A stretch of DNA of 64,000 nucleotides from Diphasiastrum complanatum (GCA_029204225.1 CM055100.1:51645260-51709259), one strand, 5' to 3'. Numbered from the stretch's first letter, positions 26,001-37,711 are shown. Made by a program: numbers and translations. Notes: generated from the letters alone by a model not told the origin.

Positions 26001-29000
26001 ACCTAAGTCATTTTTTCATCTACATTATTATGACAGTTGACTCAATCACTCATGAGTCATGACATCAACATTCAGGGTTCAGCTCATTTTAATATCATGT
26101 GACGTGTACATTTTCATAGCAGCTATTCACTATATATATTGTACTTTATTGATGATTGGTCACTATAATGCTAGTTGATTTTGCTTTTCAATGTAAGTTG
26201 TAACTATTATATTTCTATTCAAATGTTATCCAATGTACTTACTACTTACTGGTGTGTGATGGACGTTTGGTCACTTGAAACTTCACTATTCAGTCTTCGA
26301 AGTTCAATCAATAATGATGTATCACGCCAATGGCCACATAGATAAATCATAAATTATAATTTCATTGCTAGGTGGAAAATGGAATCTGTTTTATTGTTTG
26401 TGAATACTAACAAGTTTGAATTGAAATTTGTGTCCAATGTCCATTCAACATTGTCATGCGCACTTGTGATTCTAAATTCTAATGCCTGTGAAGACCAATT
26501 TGATTTTAGCCTTCAAGCTTCAACTTTTTACAACTAACAACAAACGTTCAAATATATGGATTCATTAGCAATCTAATATCTATAAGATTTTAGAATATAC
26601 ATAATACATTAGATATTTTCTAGTATTTTGTCTACAAAAATGCACCAGAAAAAAATTGCCAATTCTTTCCGATTCTTTGTTAAAAATAAGCAACTAGAAT
26701 CACTATTAGGTCAAGGTTGCATGTACTTTTATCAACCACAGATTTTGTGGCAAACGGGTACGGCAAAGTTTGGCACACTTCACATACTCATACAAGGGAA
26801 TGTGGAAGTACAGTGGCCGGCAACATTGTAGCCATGTGAGCCTTCATCGAGAAACTGGAATGCTCTAAGCTCAAACAACAATCGAGGAAACATGTACCTA
26901 GAGACTAGCACTAGAAAGATGCCTTGTTATTCAAGCCGCCTATTTCAAAATTAACAAGTCTGCTCCTAATTTTTTTTTAAATGCAAACAAACCCCTGCGA
27001 TAAAGACTTTCACTTGCTTAACAACCAAAATAGATACTCTGAAGATGGATGCAACTTAAAGGTAGGTTGTTTTAAAGCTAAAGGTTATATATTCTGACTA
27101 GCGTATCAAAATTACAGGAGGTTGAACATGCAAGTGAAAAACAGTCTATTTTGCACAACAGATCCCAAAAAACTCAAAAAAGCAAATGTACTTCTAACAA
27201 TTGAAGGCACTGCATCTACTTATCATTTTAGAGGTCACTTGAGAGTTCAAGAGTTCATACCAATTTCCTCAGCTTCGTAAGCACCAATCTCTGAAGATAC
27301 ATGCAGAAAAGCCTTCTGACTTTTTTGAGTGGCATTCTGCAAAACGCCAATTCAACATTGCTTCACTGAAAAGCGCAGGAACCTTTCTGCTAATACTACA
27401 CCTTCTGAACAACAATTATTGGATAGGGCATACCTCTTTGACATCCTCAACCGCATAATAAGCCTTGGTTGGAATTCCTAATTCCTTTGGTTGTACATCA
27501 ATTATAACTAGAACAGGATTGGGAGCGTAACTGCAAAAACCATTTAGACAAATTATCAGCCTTTACCCACCATCAGATGCCAATAAAGTTTATTCTCTTT
27601 CCTCATACAAAAATAAGGAAACGTTGCACTCCATCACTTTAGCTTGCTCAAAACCCAAGTGAAGGCATAGTTTGTGGGAAAAATACCAAAAAAGAACTAA
27701 GAAATCAACACAAACCAATTGGCCGCAACTTGGAAAAAGATCTCAAACAAGAATTGTTTGTCTACCAATATGATAGAGACATATATCAGCATGATGTCTA
27801 GGATAGTATGCAAAATAATGAAAAAGGCATGCAATCTTCAACCTTATAAAGTCCACCCAAAACATCTTAGGCCATCAACTTTATCATCCATAGCACAGAA
27901 CAAATGCTGCAACATCCCTACTCACTTCATTGGTGCCCAAGAGTAGAAGTAGGTCACATAAACAAATATACATCCAGGGTACCTTTCATACATTTGCACA
28001 AACAACAACGTACCAAGTTTCTTTCACTCTGATGGAGGTTAAGGGCAGACTTGGTCCTAATGAAAACTAGCATTAAAGAGCAAAACCAATCAAATGATTT
28101 CTTTACTTCCTCGTACAAAAATAAGCAAATTTTACAATTCATCCCTTCAGCTTGCTCAAAAATAAACTAAAAAGCATAAATTGGTGGGCAAAATGGACCA
28201 CTTAAAATAAAAAGATTCAGCACAAACTAGCTCAACTCCCATAATATGGCCAAAAAAATGAATGTTATCTACTAGAAAGGTACCCTACATAACAAAGGAG
28301 CCGTGCAATCTTCAACCTTATGGAGACTCTACCTGAATCTCATGCAATAAACTTCATCATGCATAGTGCAACCCAAGCACTTTAACGTCCCTGCTCAATT
28401 TGCCAGTGCCCAAGAGTAGGAGTAGGTCACATGCACAAGCATACATCCACATTAGCTTCATACATGAGCTCAAAGACCAATGTATTGAGTTTCTATACTT
28501 CTCCAGATTCAATCATGATGAAGGGCAGATTCAATCACGATGAAGGCAGCACAAAAGAGCGAAGCCAATCAAATGAAGTCCCTACTTCCTCATAAAAGAA
28601 TAAGAAGATGCTATATTTCATCACTTTAGCCTACAAAAGAAAGTGACTAAAAAGTACAATTGGTGGGAAAAATGTACCACTAAAGATAGAAAGAATTACC
28701 ACAAGTCGGCTGGCCACAATTTGGACAAAGATCTCAAACGAGACCTACATCTTCGCCAAAGCCTAATAGGTAGAAAAGTTTATATAATAGTCCTTGACAT
28801 AATAAATGAGGTATGCAATCTTCAACCTTATAGTATAGAGGCCACCAAAAAAGTTTTGAAACATCAACTGCATCATGCATAGCGCAGAACAAACGCTACG
28901 GCATCCCTAGTAAGTTCGTCAATGCCCAAATGTAGGAGTATGCCACATGTAAAAACATATGTCCACCTTTGCTTTCCTACAAAGATCAACTTACTAAGTT

Positions 29001-32000
29001 TCTATCACTCCTCCAAAGGTGCAAAGGGCACACTCAGCCATGATGAAGTCCCTACTTCCTCATGCAAGAATAAGACAATGTTACATTTCATCACTTTAGC
29101 CCACTCAAAGACCTAAGTAGCGTAGCTAAGGCAATGTTACATTTCATCACGTCATCCTACTCAAAACCTAGCAAGTAAGCAAAACCATGTGGCTCCAACC
29201 TCGACAAAGAACTGAAACATGAATTGCATGTCCACTACCACGGCATATAAACACATCAATGTTTTGTCTATGATAGTATATCACAAAAAATAGGAGGAAA
29301 TGGCAACATCACGGACTCCTTTTGACTCTAAAAGGGCCCTTTCATAAGATACTTTTTTTTTCCTTCCATTTCGTCCACATGGACCAATAGAAATCATCCA
29401 AATGGACCTCAAGGTAACGGACAAAATTTCCCATAATATCAACATAGACTCTAGTTGCCCACTGGGCAAGTCTCAAAATAATGCTATCGGCCTGTAGAAT
29501 TGCCAATAGTCAAAATCGATGCTTTGGCACAAATTCTCATATTGAGAACATAGACTTGGGCAAAATTGAGCACTTTTTACATGGCATTCCTTATAGGGCC
29601 CTTTATGAATCAAGAATCCCCTCTTATGAAGATTATAAGACCAACTTCATCGAGCATATTGCATACCAAACAACATGACATCTCAGCATAGTTCCCAAGA
29701 GTAGGAATAGGTCACATGCACAAACATATGTCCACATTACTTCTCATACATTTGTATACCGATCAATGTACCAAGTTTCTATCCCTTCTCCAAAAGTAAA
29801 GAGTAAAACTCATTCAAGATGATGCTAGTACTAACGAGATGAAGTCTATACTTCCTCCTACAAGAAAAACAAAATGTTACAAAAAATAACTTCAGCCTGA
29901 TCAAAACCTAACTAAAAAGCATAGTTGGTGGCCAAAATGTACCACCGAAGATAGAACGAATTAGCACAAACCAGCTAGCCAAATCTTGGACAAAGATCTC
30001 AAACAAGAACTACATGTTCACTAGTACCAACATTACGTCGAATAATACCAAAAATCACAAAGGAAGCATGAAATTTTCAGCCTTATGGAGTCCATCCAAA
30101 AAGTCTTAAACCATCAACTTCATAACTCTGCAACATCCCTGATCATGTAGCTTTAAGGTAAGATTGACGAAGTCTGGGTTGAGTATTGAACTGAAAGAGA
30201 TGCTTTCAATTTAGAGAAAAAAACAAGATGAGTTTGCAAAGTATTGTCTTGTCAGGGAAACAGTTCCTATGAGCTCCAACCAGCATTCAATGCTGCTGGC
30301 AACCAAATTTACAGCCCAGCAATCAAATTTTTTTCAGCTTCAAACCCTGTTTACAGCATCTACTTTCTTTGCTTCATCATAAGCTCATAATGCAAACAGT
30401 AGAAGAAGTCAAAAACATGCAAAACCAGCATGCATGGATAGAACATGGCATGCAATCCATTTCCTACTCTTATTATACTATTTTCTGGTTTTAGTTTCCA
30501 CCAATCATCAATAACCAAAATGTAAAGCTGGAAGTGATCCTCATCAGCATGAAATTCAGACTGTCAAGTGGACGTACGGGCATAAATCCCCTGCTAATAA
30601 GATATACCCCTGTAGAAAGAAACTTGCTATGTCATCTGAAAGAGCCTAGAAGGGGTCACCCCCAAAATCCGCAAAAACAGAAGTATAAAGAGCAATATAA
30701 CAAGCTGCCAAGAAAACATCCTGAGAAATCCCCAATACATGTCCAAGAAACTGAAACCAAATGTAGTGAGCAAAGAGTCCTGCTTAACCATCCTGAAAAA
30801 TGGGGTACGAGCATTCCTGTATAAACAGGAACCCTCCTGATCCGCGTGAAGTCTTCCCCCACCTAAACGGGCGAGATACTGAGTACCAAGAAAAATCCGC
30901 AATACATGGAAGAGGACGATAATTAGACTCGTGAGTTTCTGCCGTGAGTTTCTGACATAAAAGAATGTCACGTCTGCCAAGAAAATCATGTAAATCACTT
31001 GCTGAAGACGATGAGTGCAAACCATTACAATTCCAAAAACCTAGCCTAAGCTTATTCGGGGATCTCGGGCTGCTCCTATGCCTGGGAGCCCCGAGTCTCT
31101 AGTAGGCAGGCCTGTCATAAAATCTTGGCTTCCCATCGACGAAAACGACTTTTTGGCCCTTTTCTTTTTCTTCCTGGAAAATTTTCTTCCTTGCTATCCA
31201 CTGTGAATGCATAAGATCATCATCCATGTAAATAAAAGTGCCTTTAAGCTTGCCCCTAAGCTTCAAAGCCATGTTACGTTGTTCGATCAAATGAAATTTG
31301 ACAAACAGTACATTATCATCAAATTTACCTCTCCATGCAGTATCAAAACCGTCTACTGAATGAGAGGGCTTATTAATGAGCAACTCTTTAGCTTCAACAA
31401 TGGGTGTCCCTTCGTTCGAATTCCTCTTACACGAATGTTAAGGGCTTTTTGTGCTCTTCTTTCTTGTTCCGAGAAAACAGATTCTATGGTAGATTCAACA
31501 AGAATGTTCTTAACATTCGGTTCAGATTCATGAACAAGGAACCCCTCCATGGCTTTGGAAGGAGTATAATCATGAGACATATGAGTAGAGACAGCTGCAG
31601 AAAAAGGGGTGCCTTGTAGATCAGAAAGGACAGGTGAAGGAGCCAGGACGATATTTGTTCATCTGATGCAGTGTTATGAGCTTGCTGTCCCAGTATGGTG
31701 TCCACCTGGACTGCAACTCCTGGCTTAGGCACTCTAAGCACATCATTCATCGGCATCAAGAATGTTGTTAGGGAATTGGTCAATTCAAAACGAGTTCATA
31801 GTGACCACAACAAGTTCAAATGGCAGTCTTACATACATCCTCTTCACAAACCCTCACCTAATGATATTCAATCTTCAAATCAATCTTGCTAAACAAAATA
31901 GAACCATGACACGCATCCAACATATCATCTATACGTTGCATAGGATATTGATGCTTAACAGTGATCATGTTCAAGCCTTGACAATACACACACATCCTCC

Positions 32001-35000
32001 AAGACCCATCCTTCTCCTTAAGGAGAATGATCAGAGAGGCAAAGGGGGAGAAGTTATGTGTTATGGAGCCCTCGGGGCCCATCAACGCTACACCTCAAAC
32101 ACAAACTGGAGCCCTTGACTTGACTTTGACAAGTGGGCCTAGGTAGCCACGCGTTGTGGGACCTACCACGTGTTGTGGACCCATTTGTCCACTTGCAATG
32201 CCTTAGCCATATAACTACCGTCCGAGGTGGCCTTCCATGACCTGTGTGTGTAGAAGGGTAGGACCCTTTCTTGAGGTGACCTATGACCCTTATATGCATA
32301 TATGAGAGGGGCCCTCTTGAGGATTCCTTCTCTCTTCCAAGGAACATAAAGAGGGAGGAGTAGTAGCCAAGATGATCTTGTCCTTTGCGCTAGCGAAACT
32401 TGGGCAATTGGTACTCGAAGGTTGTGACGATGGTATGGGACGCCACCATCACTAGGAGGATGGTTACCACTTGAACCTAAGGTGAGGCTCCAAGACACGG
32501 GGGTGGGCTTGGATTGAGCCCTACGACATGGCAAATAGTGAGCGTCCAACTTCTTGGGATGTTGTGTACCTGCTAGACTTGGCCAATCATGGGAGTTATA
32601 ACACTAGGCCTTATCTATTCCTTGGGAAAATGATCCTCAATCATGCCTCTCACCTCTTCCTCCTCTTTCAAACTCATTCCATAAGGTGGTCTATTAACAA
32701 AAGATGATCCAAGAATCAATTCAATCTTATGCTCCATGTTTCTTTCGAGGGGCAAAATAGATGGAAGTTCATCAATGAACACATCTACAAACTCCTCCCT
32801 AATCTAAAAGTCAAGGTTCTTAGAAACGTTAGTATGTTCTTGCCACACATCTCTCTCACATGCAAAAGGTGACATATCAAACATGCACATACTTACAGTG
32901 AACCTTACGCAACTGTGTTGCTATGATCAAAGGTCCTAGAAGCACGTCCGACTCACCACAACATGAATGGATCCTGCCATCGAATTGAAACTCATACACG
33001 AGCATACCAGGGACTATTCAACCTATAGATTGCAAGTGGTTCGCATTGGATTTTGTGAACACTCCTTCCACCTATGTCGCCCTAATCCAAAGCACATGTT
33101 CTCTGTCTTGCCCGCTCTAAGTCTTGCGGAGATAGCATAGTATAGCGCCAGCCCCCCATGGGCATTAGACATTATTCTTTACCTTTCAAGGTACCACCAC
33201 TTTTATCTTTTTTGCCACTAGGAATCTACTATTGGTTGGATTGACCTCCCCATTTCTTTAACTTTCTTTTTTGCTGAAGGCTGAAAGCCACTCGTAGAAG
33301 GCGCTTGGGGCTCCTTGGCCTTTTCTCCATCTTCAAAATAAAGGGCCATCTGTAGCACCCTTTGGGGCTGTGAGTCTGTTCCTTTTTCATGAAGGCCTAA
33401 GACTCTCACGCAAGCCCTCCCAACATGGAATACCTATAAAAGCATTGATACCTTCTTATCTACATCAAGGCCCGCCTCTCCGTATTTGTCCACGTATTCC
33501 TGTATGGACATCTTGCCTTGTTTCAAACTGGTCCATGCCTACATTGCCAAGTTCTCTTCCGCCTCTAGAACCTAGTTCTCCGTTAACATTATAACAAGTG
33601 ACCGAAACTAGTTTATCTTTTTCAACCTTCCGCCACCACCTCTATGCTATCTCTTGAAGGTGATAAGTAGCCTCAACAATTTTTTATTCATCGTCTTCAG
33701 TTCCACACATCTGTAAAGCTTTCTCCCATTTCTAGAGCCAATTCTCAATGTCATCTATATCCTGCATAGCAGTTGCTCGTGTAGTCTTTAATAGATGGCA
33801 ACTTTCTTGATTTTGAAGGTACATTGGCCTCTTTTTGTCTTGACAAAGGATCAACTGCCAACACAGCCATACCTCTCTCAGGTTCCTACGGGGATCTAGT
33901 AGCCTTTAACTGATCAAGAATTTGTTGCAGGATAATCTCCAAAGGATCAACCTTAGCAACCACTTCTTCTACCCCCAGTATCTCAATGCTAGTGCTTTCC
34001 AAAGGATCCATATTGATGGAAGTAGTATCCTTCCTTGAAAATTAAACTTTAAAACTGTAAATTGAAGTCTTAGGCAGCCATAGAAAACCTAAACCAGATC
34101 CGAAAACTATTTTTTCAGCAAGGTACAACTTGCAAGTTAATGAATATGACAATTTTACCAAATCTGAATGCTGAAAAACGTTCAAACCCTTGTCTAAGCC
34201 AGATAGACACTGATTACAGTGTTGAAAGGTCTGAATTTTCTGAAATCAGCTTCTACCAGGTCGCAGTTGGTGTAGGCACCATCCACAAACTACCATAGCA
34301 GAAAACAGGCTAAAAATGTCTGAAATTTCCCATCAGTAGTTTGCATCTGGTGTGCAAGCTGCTACAGTAGAAAGTACACTGTACAAGTGTCTGAAATCTG
34401 CAAAAATATCAGCAAACTGAACCCAAACCAGGGCAGCTACTGACTGTCGGGCTCCAGCACATTGTAGGACCATGAAATCAGGCGCAGCAATTAAACGAAG
34501 ACAGCCCTAACTCCAACAATGGACAGCATGCTTGCAAAATTCAGAATTTCAATAGTTGCAGCCCTTTAACCCTCAGTGATCTGATCTTCCTTCTGCTCTA
34601 ATACCAAATGTCAAGACTCTATCTGAACTTACTAATCAACCAACAACAACCATGGTGGTTGCCATGTGTCGATGATGGGATGTGTGTAAGGGTCAAGGGT
34701 TGCTTGAAGATTGGGGTATGAGACACACTTGCCACTTGGCAGTACCCTGACACATAGGCAAGCAAGTAAGACGACCATCTAACATGTGTCACTCGTACAC
34801 TAGGCCAAGTGTCTGAGTAAATATATGACATGTGTCAGGTTGACCAGTCAACTCCTACTTTTAGGAGGCCAGTCTAACCAATGCATATATATGACCTAGT
34901 ACCCCATGGCAACCCGCAAAGCTAAGCACGACTCTTGAGGTTTAATTCAAACTAGTTACAACCTAATTACCATGGTCACCACAAGTCGGTGCCAAGCCAT

Positions 35001-36339
35001 TTGAATAATTACAAACAGTTACAAATGTAAAACTGTCATGTAAAACTATAAATAGTGGGACAGGGAGTGAAAGCTCTAATACGATCCCTTGGAAACAATG
35101 TCTTCACAGGTAGCTAATGAGAAAACTCTATGCTATCCCAAAGTGAACCTGAGACTATGTGATGACTCCAAGACTCAAGTCTAGATAGGAGTCGTTCCCC
35201 ATCGAAAAGTGAGAAATAGATATGCCAATAGACATGAGCTGCCCAAGTTTCACATAGCATTGATTGTCGATCCTATGTTTTTCAAAGATCTATGTAAAGC
35301 ACTAAATTTTTGTTTTAGGGTTCAATTTCACTTGAGCTAAGTTTCAAGCTTAGTAAGATGTATGGTATCAAGCAAATAGAAAAGACTCTTGCTATGTATT
35401 TTGATTTGATACAGTCGATAGTGACTCCTCAAGCGTCCTCATGTCAAGTATTATATTTCGATCATTTGTATTATGCACTATCGACTTGTATAACCATATT
35501 CAAGCAATCTAATAGCAAAAAATCACATGTTTGTCACAAACATTACCTATCAAGTTTCAAAATGTGGCATGCCAAGCAAATCTATAATCGGACTTGAGAA
35601 ATTCATACTTACAAATTTATGACGTTGTCGAAATACAAATGCACCTTCATATTCTAGAAAAATCAAACTCTTGAAATCCTTTGCCTCTTCTAAGCACGAT
35701 AGCAACCAGTCACACTACATGCATTCAAAGCCCTGTACATAGCATCAAGCAAAGTCCACTCACTTTCGAAAAAGTTCGTGAATATCAAGGTCATTTTCTC
35801 GAAGCTTTGGGCCCGTACTGTACCATCCAACAACATGCTCTTTTGCTGGAAAAAGCACACAACTTTGCAACGTAAAACATCAAGCAAATATATTAGTTGC
35901 TACTTGTTTAGTTGCTAGAAAATGAACTTTTCAATCTTAAGAAATTAAACTGATAAATTTGGATGATCTATGTTAACACTGTTACCAGGTCCTCGCAGCT
36001 TGGAGATTACAAAAAGTACATCTAAAACAACAAAGACTATCAGAACAGATAATCCTCGAAGAAAATATGCAGTAAATAACAAAAATCTGTCGAAATACCA
36101 TTTATTCGCTTGAACATGTCGAACATGTTCTCATGATAATTGTGATCGAGAAACCAAATGCTTGCATCCTTATCTTCTTCCTCAAATGGCACTGAAATAA
36201 CCAAGGTAGAGACAAGAATGAAGCCTTGAGTCTGTTATGGTTGTTTGGTTCCAATATCAGGTCAGAAATTGTAAGCAGCATAATAGACCATTGTAATTTG
36301 TTTCCGTGCAATTATGCACAGTTGAAAGACCTTGCACGT

Positions 36340-36416
<77 letters not shown>

Positions 36417-37328
36417 CGACTTCAAAAAAGAACCCCAATTTTTTACACTTTTGATGTAGGTCGACTTCTAAAAAAAGAAGTCTAAAAGAATGAGGATTGG
36501 AAAACACATGCTATCTCCATACGTATCAAGCAGGGCCTCTGAAGCTTTTAGGAGCAGGAGCGTCTACAACGGAAGATGAAGTAGCAAGTTTGAATGAATT
36601 GCACTGAAACAACAACAATGCAGGCTATCACAAGCCAAAATTAATTCACAGATTTCATAGAGGAATGAGAGCTTCATTTTCTTGCCAAGCTTTGGGATTT
36701 CCGGATAGAGGAGGAATATTTGAAAGGAGTACTAGACTAGACCAGCAGTGTTACGATAGAATATTTATTAGCAGTTTCTGCTTTGCCTTCTGTACATAAA
36801 AGTAACAACAAGAGCCAACATGCAAACTTGTGCAGCTCCATAGCTTTTCTGATGAGGACCAAGCCCTTAGGAGGAAAAAAGCACCATGAAGCAGTTTAAC
36901 AAATAATAGATTGTGATGACGCAAAATGAAAATTGATCTAAAGCTTGAGGAGGAGAACGGCTCTGCAAGCTTTGAAAAAGCTCCATTTGCCATCCACAAG
37001 CAGAAAATAAGAATTTTGAAGAACAAGAATCTAGGGTTTTTCACATACTCGAAATACTGGATACAACCTAATCATCATCCTTCCAGAAAAAGTAAAATGC
37101 GGACGGATTTGATGATGTTAATGGAATAGCTGGCTGATAACCTGCGTAACTATTGGTGACATCAACTCGCCCCCGAAACGTAGCTCCTAGCAACACCCCG
37201 AGAACACGCTTCCGAGTGTCCTTTGCCACGCGATTATAATTGTCTACGATGCTCAGCAACACTAATGGATGCACCACTACCTTCTCGATCACCTGCCCAG
37301 CAACCTGACTGCTCGTCACCACATCCAT
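19985..37328 (-). CDS. RPN8: 26S proteasome regulatory subunit RPN8 (PSMD7), ten exons
   Basis: RPN8 is the MPN-domain partner of the deubiquitinase RPN11 in the proteasome lid; it is structural and non-catalytic. Joined exons: 37328-37142, 36191-36099, 35845-35764, 27530-27434, 27336-27261, 21386-21328, 21150-21028, 20931-20874, 20434-20349, 20065-19985. Every junction has GT and AG, phases agree, and the frame totals 313 codons plus stop, close to plant RPN8 length. Landmarks are [14 protein letters not shown] (residues 16-29), GVLLG (44-48), [12 protein letters not shown] (51-62), [66 protein letters not shown] and [10 protein letters not shown]. It lacks the JAMM zinc-ligand set of RPN11, as expected. 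The 17-kb span is due mainly to intron 3 (8.2 kb) and intron 5 (5.9 kb), both filled with transposon remnants. No lesion was seen, so the gene is probably functional. Confidence 0.96.
20349..20434 (-). CDS. RPN8: RPN8 exon 9
   Basis: Encodes [20 protein letters not shown] and the HNLINNK end. Acceptor accag, donor gtactt. Confidence 0.94.
20874..20931 (-). CDS. RPN8: RPN8 exon 8
   Basis: Encodes [19 protein letters not shown]. Acceptor tgcag, donor gtatgt. Confidence 0.94.
21028..21150 (-). CDS. RPN8: RPN8 exon 7
   Basis: Forty-one codons, including [11 protein letters not shown] and [13 protein letters not shown]. Acceptor gacag, donor gtattt. Confidence 0.95.
21328..21386 (-). CDS. RPN8: RPN8 exon 6
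   Basis: Encodes [19 protein letters not shown]. Acceptor aacag, donor gtacgt. Confidence 0.94.
22690..22862 (-). pseudogene. Ty3/gypsy integrase zinc-binding fragment (RPN8 intron 5)
   Basis: The minus strand encodes [16 protein letters not shown], then a CQKC pair and a following KAGG, the HHCC zinc-finger region of gypsy integrase. It is interrupted just after this block. It abuts the copia LTR-like sequence, so the copia element may have inserted into an older gypsy copy. Confidence 0.65.
22865..23215 (-). repeat. Probable copia 3' LTR (partial boundary)
   Basis: The minus strand shows a polypurine tract (aagggggcc) ending at 23,216 and then TGTTAGAAGT, the start of an LTR. The far end is unclear; the gypsy integrase fragment begins near 22,862. 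No matching 5' LTR was found near 26 kb. Confidence 0.5.
23216..25930 (-). pseudogene. Ty1/copia retrotransposon remnant (RPN8 intron 5)
   Basis: In minus-strand order: a gag zinc knuckle [14 protein letters not shown] (25,505-25,453); a protease-like [12 protein letters not shown] (near 25,325), with Leu where the catalytic motif normally has Ser after Asp; integrase pieces [15 protein letters not shown] (24,930) and [19 protein letters not shown] (24,620); an RT start [17 protein letters not shown] (23,790) and TFAPVAKM (23,730); and RNase H pieces near 23,350-23,230 with [14 protein letters not shown]. The RT catalytic core is missing and stops are frequent, so the copy is dead. It lies antisense to nothing: its strand is the same as RPN8. 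Confidence 0.8.
23526..23603. repeat. Hairpin-forming GAAACG-rich insertion in the copia remnant
   Basis: Repeated cagaaacg / cgtttctgg motifs in both orientations, including the perfect arms gcccagaaac...gttctgggc, form a compact palindromic cluster. It interrupts copia coding sequence between RT and RNase H. It is bordered on one side by a 52-bp-period direct duplication (ccaaccaaaataag at 23,613 and 23,665). Confidence 0.5.
25931..27260. other. Rest of RPN8 intron 5
   Basis: AT-rich sequence between the copia remnant and exon 5. Nothing further recognised. Confidence 0.3.
27261..27336 (-). CDS. RPN8: RPN8 exon 5
   Basis: Encodes [13 protein letters not shown] and the following acidic EAEEIG. 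Followed by the 5.9-kb intron 5. Confidence 0.94.
27434..27530 (-). CDS. RPN8: RPN8 exon 4
   Basis: Encodes the [20 protein letters not shown] block. Acceptor tgcag, donor gtatgc. Confidence 0.95.
27600..30150. repeat. Tandem array of about 490-bp units (RPN8 intron 3)
   Basis: The landmark cacaaaccaNN...ggacaaagatctcaaac recurs at about 27,709, 28,221, 28,700, 29,184 and 29,965. Each copy is followed at similar distances by gcaatcttcaacctta, a catcaactt stretch, a caacatccctactca-like stretch, a cacattag-like stretch and cttcctc. The first four units are spaced 479-512 bp apart. The fourth interval is longer because of an extra block at about 29,283-29,680. Units differ by many substitutions. 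Not coding. Confidence 0.8.
30500..31800 (-). pseudogene. LINE 5' fragment: ORF1-like region and endonuclease start
   Basis: On the minus strand, 31,783-31,099 carries an ORF1-like sequence with frame changes, including [17 protein letters not shown] and [19 protein letters not shown] stretch at 31,040-30,660 begins FWNCNGLHS and continues through [16 protein letters not shown] and [15 protein letters not shown]. These resemble the start and middle of a LINE apurinic/apyrimidinic-type endonuclease. No RT follows, and several stops and shifts are present. Confidence 0.6.
31858..34608 (-). pseudogene. Ty3/gypsy retrotransposon remnant (RPN8 intron 3)
   Basis: Read on the minus strand from the PBS at 34,606: a gag-like region near 33,960-33,220 with many stops, including a retrotransposon-gag WWRKVEK block near 33,640. 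An RT fragment follows at 32,085-31,858 with [29 protein letters not shown] and [11 protein letters not shown]. In that fragment CVYCQGLN replaces the usual C-DYR-LN. The RT ends abruptly near the LINE boundary. No protease, RNase H or integrase was seen. The region 33,050-32,120 between gag and RT is too degraded to assign. Confidence 0.7.
34595..34606 (-). other. Primer-binding site of the minus-strand gypsy element
   Basis: The minus strand reads TGGTATTAGAGC, one base from the standard initiator-tRNA PBS. It is followed on the plus side by the LTR edge at 34,609. Confidence 0.65.
34609..35160 (-). repeat. 5' LTR of the minus-strand gypsy element (outer edge uncertain)
   Basis: The LTR terminus next to the PBS reads GAGTCTTGACA on the minus strand, so it ends in CA as expected. 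The outer boundary could not be fixed because no second LTR was found; 35,160 is only an estimate. Confidence 0.4.
35764..35845 (-). CDS. RPN8: RPN8 exon 3
   Basis: Encodes the conserved [13 protein letters not shown] block. Acceptor ccag, donor gtgagt. Followed by the 8.2-kb intron 3. Confidence 0.95.
36099..36191 (-). CDS. RPN8: RPN8 exon 2
   Basis: Encodes the [20 protein letters not shown] part of the MPN domain. Acceptor ttcag, donor gtattt. Confidence 0.95.
36344..36414. repeat. (CT)n microsatellite in RPN8 intron 1
   Basis: About 35 CT units on the plus strand, GA in the sense of the RPN8 transcript. Confidence 0.98.
37142..37328 (-). CDS. RPN8: RPN8 exon 1 (codons 1-62 plus 1 nt)
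   Basis: Begins at the ATG at 37,326-37,328, which aligns with the usual MDV start. Upstream in-frame codons are GA-rich low-complexity sequence and are taken as 5' UTR. Ends at TACGCAG followed by gttatc. Confidence 0.95.
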
Positions 37329-37400
37329 CTCTCTCTCTCTCTCTCCCACTCTCGCTCGCTCCCTCTTCTTCCTCTTCTCTGTTTTTTCTTTATACACAGC
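37329..37400 (-). promoter_or_regulatory. RPN8 5' leader with GA-rich tract and TATA-like box
   Basis: Upstream of the ATG, the minus strand reads a GA tract (37,329-37,344), more GA-rich sequence, then TATAAA at 37,389-37,394, about 60 bp from the ATG. GA-rich leaders are common in plant housekeeping genes. The TATA assignment is tentative because the implied leader would be short. Confidence 0.35.
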
Positions 37401-37571
37401 GGCTCTTTTTTGCCCTCACTTCGCGTTCATTTGCTTTATCATCTGGTTTGGTAATTGTGTGGCGTGCTCATCAAGTATACCCAAATATGTACTAGGTATC
37501 TCTCATACATAGGTGGGCTATGTGTAGCACTCGGAGCCGCTACTGTAGTGACCGCGTGGCTACAACAATGG

Positions 37572-37711
37572 TGAATATCAGACGTAGCATTTGTAGATCT
37601 ATGGTGGAGATTCAGAAGACGAATATCATACACATAGCATTTGTAGATCTATGGTGGAGATTCAAAAGATGAATATCATACGCAGCATTTGTAGATCTAC
37701 AATGTAGATTC
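37572..37711. repeat. Minisatellite, about 50-bp unit, just under 3 copies
   Basis: Units start with gaatatca at 37,572, 37,621 and 37,671. Each contains gcatttgtagatctat(a) and ggagattca. It lies about 240 bp upstream of the RPN8 start codon. Confidence 0.9.

Noticed and set aside
27600-30150. CRISPR-like or coding repeat array
   Set aside because: Units are about 490 bp, divergent and without short conserved repeats or spacers; the window is eukaryotic.
36262-36507. Arg-Glu and Ser-Leu frames near 36.3 kb
   Set aside because: Microsatellite translation inside RPN8 intron 1.
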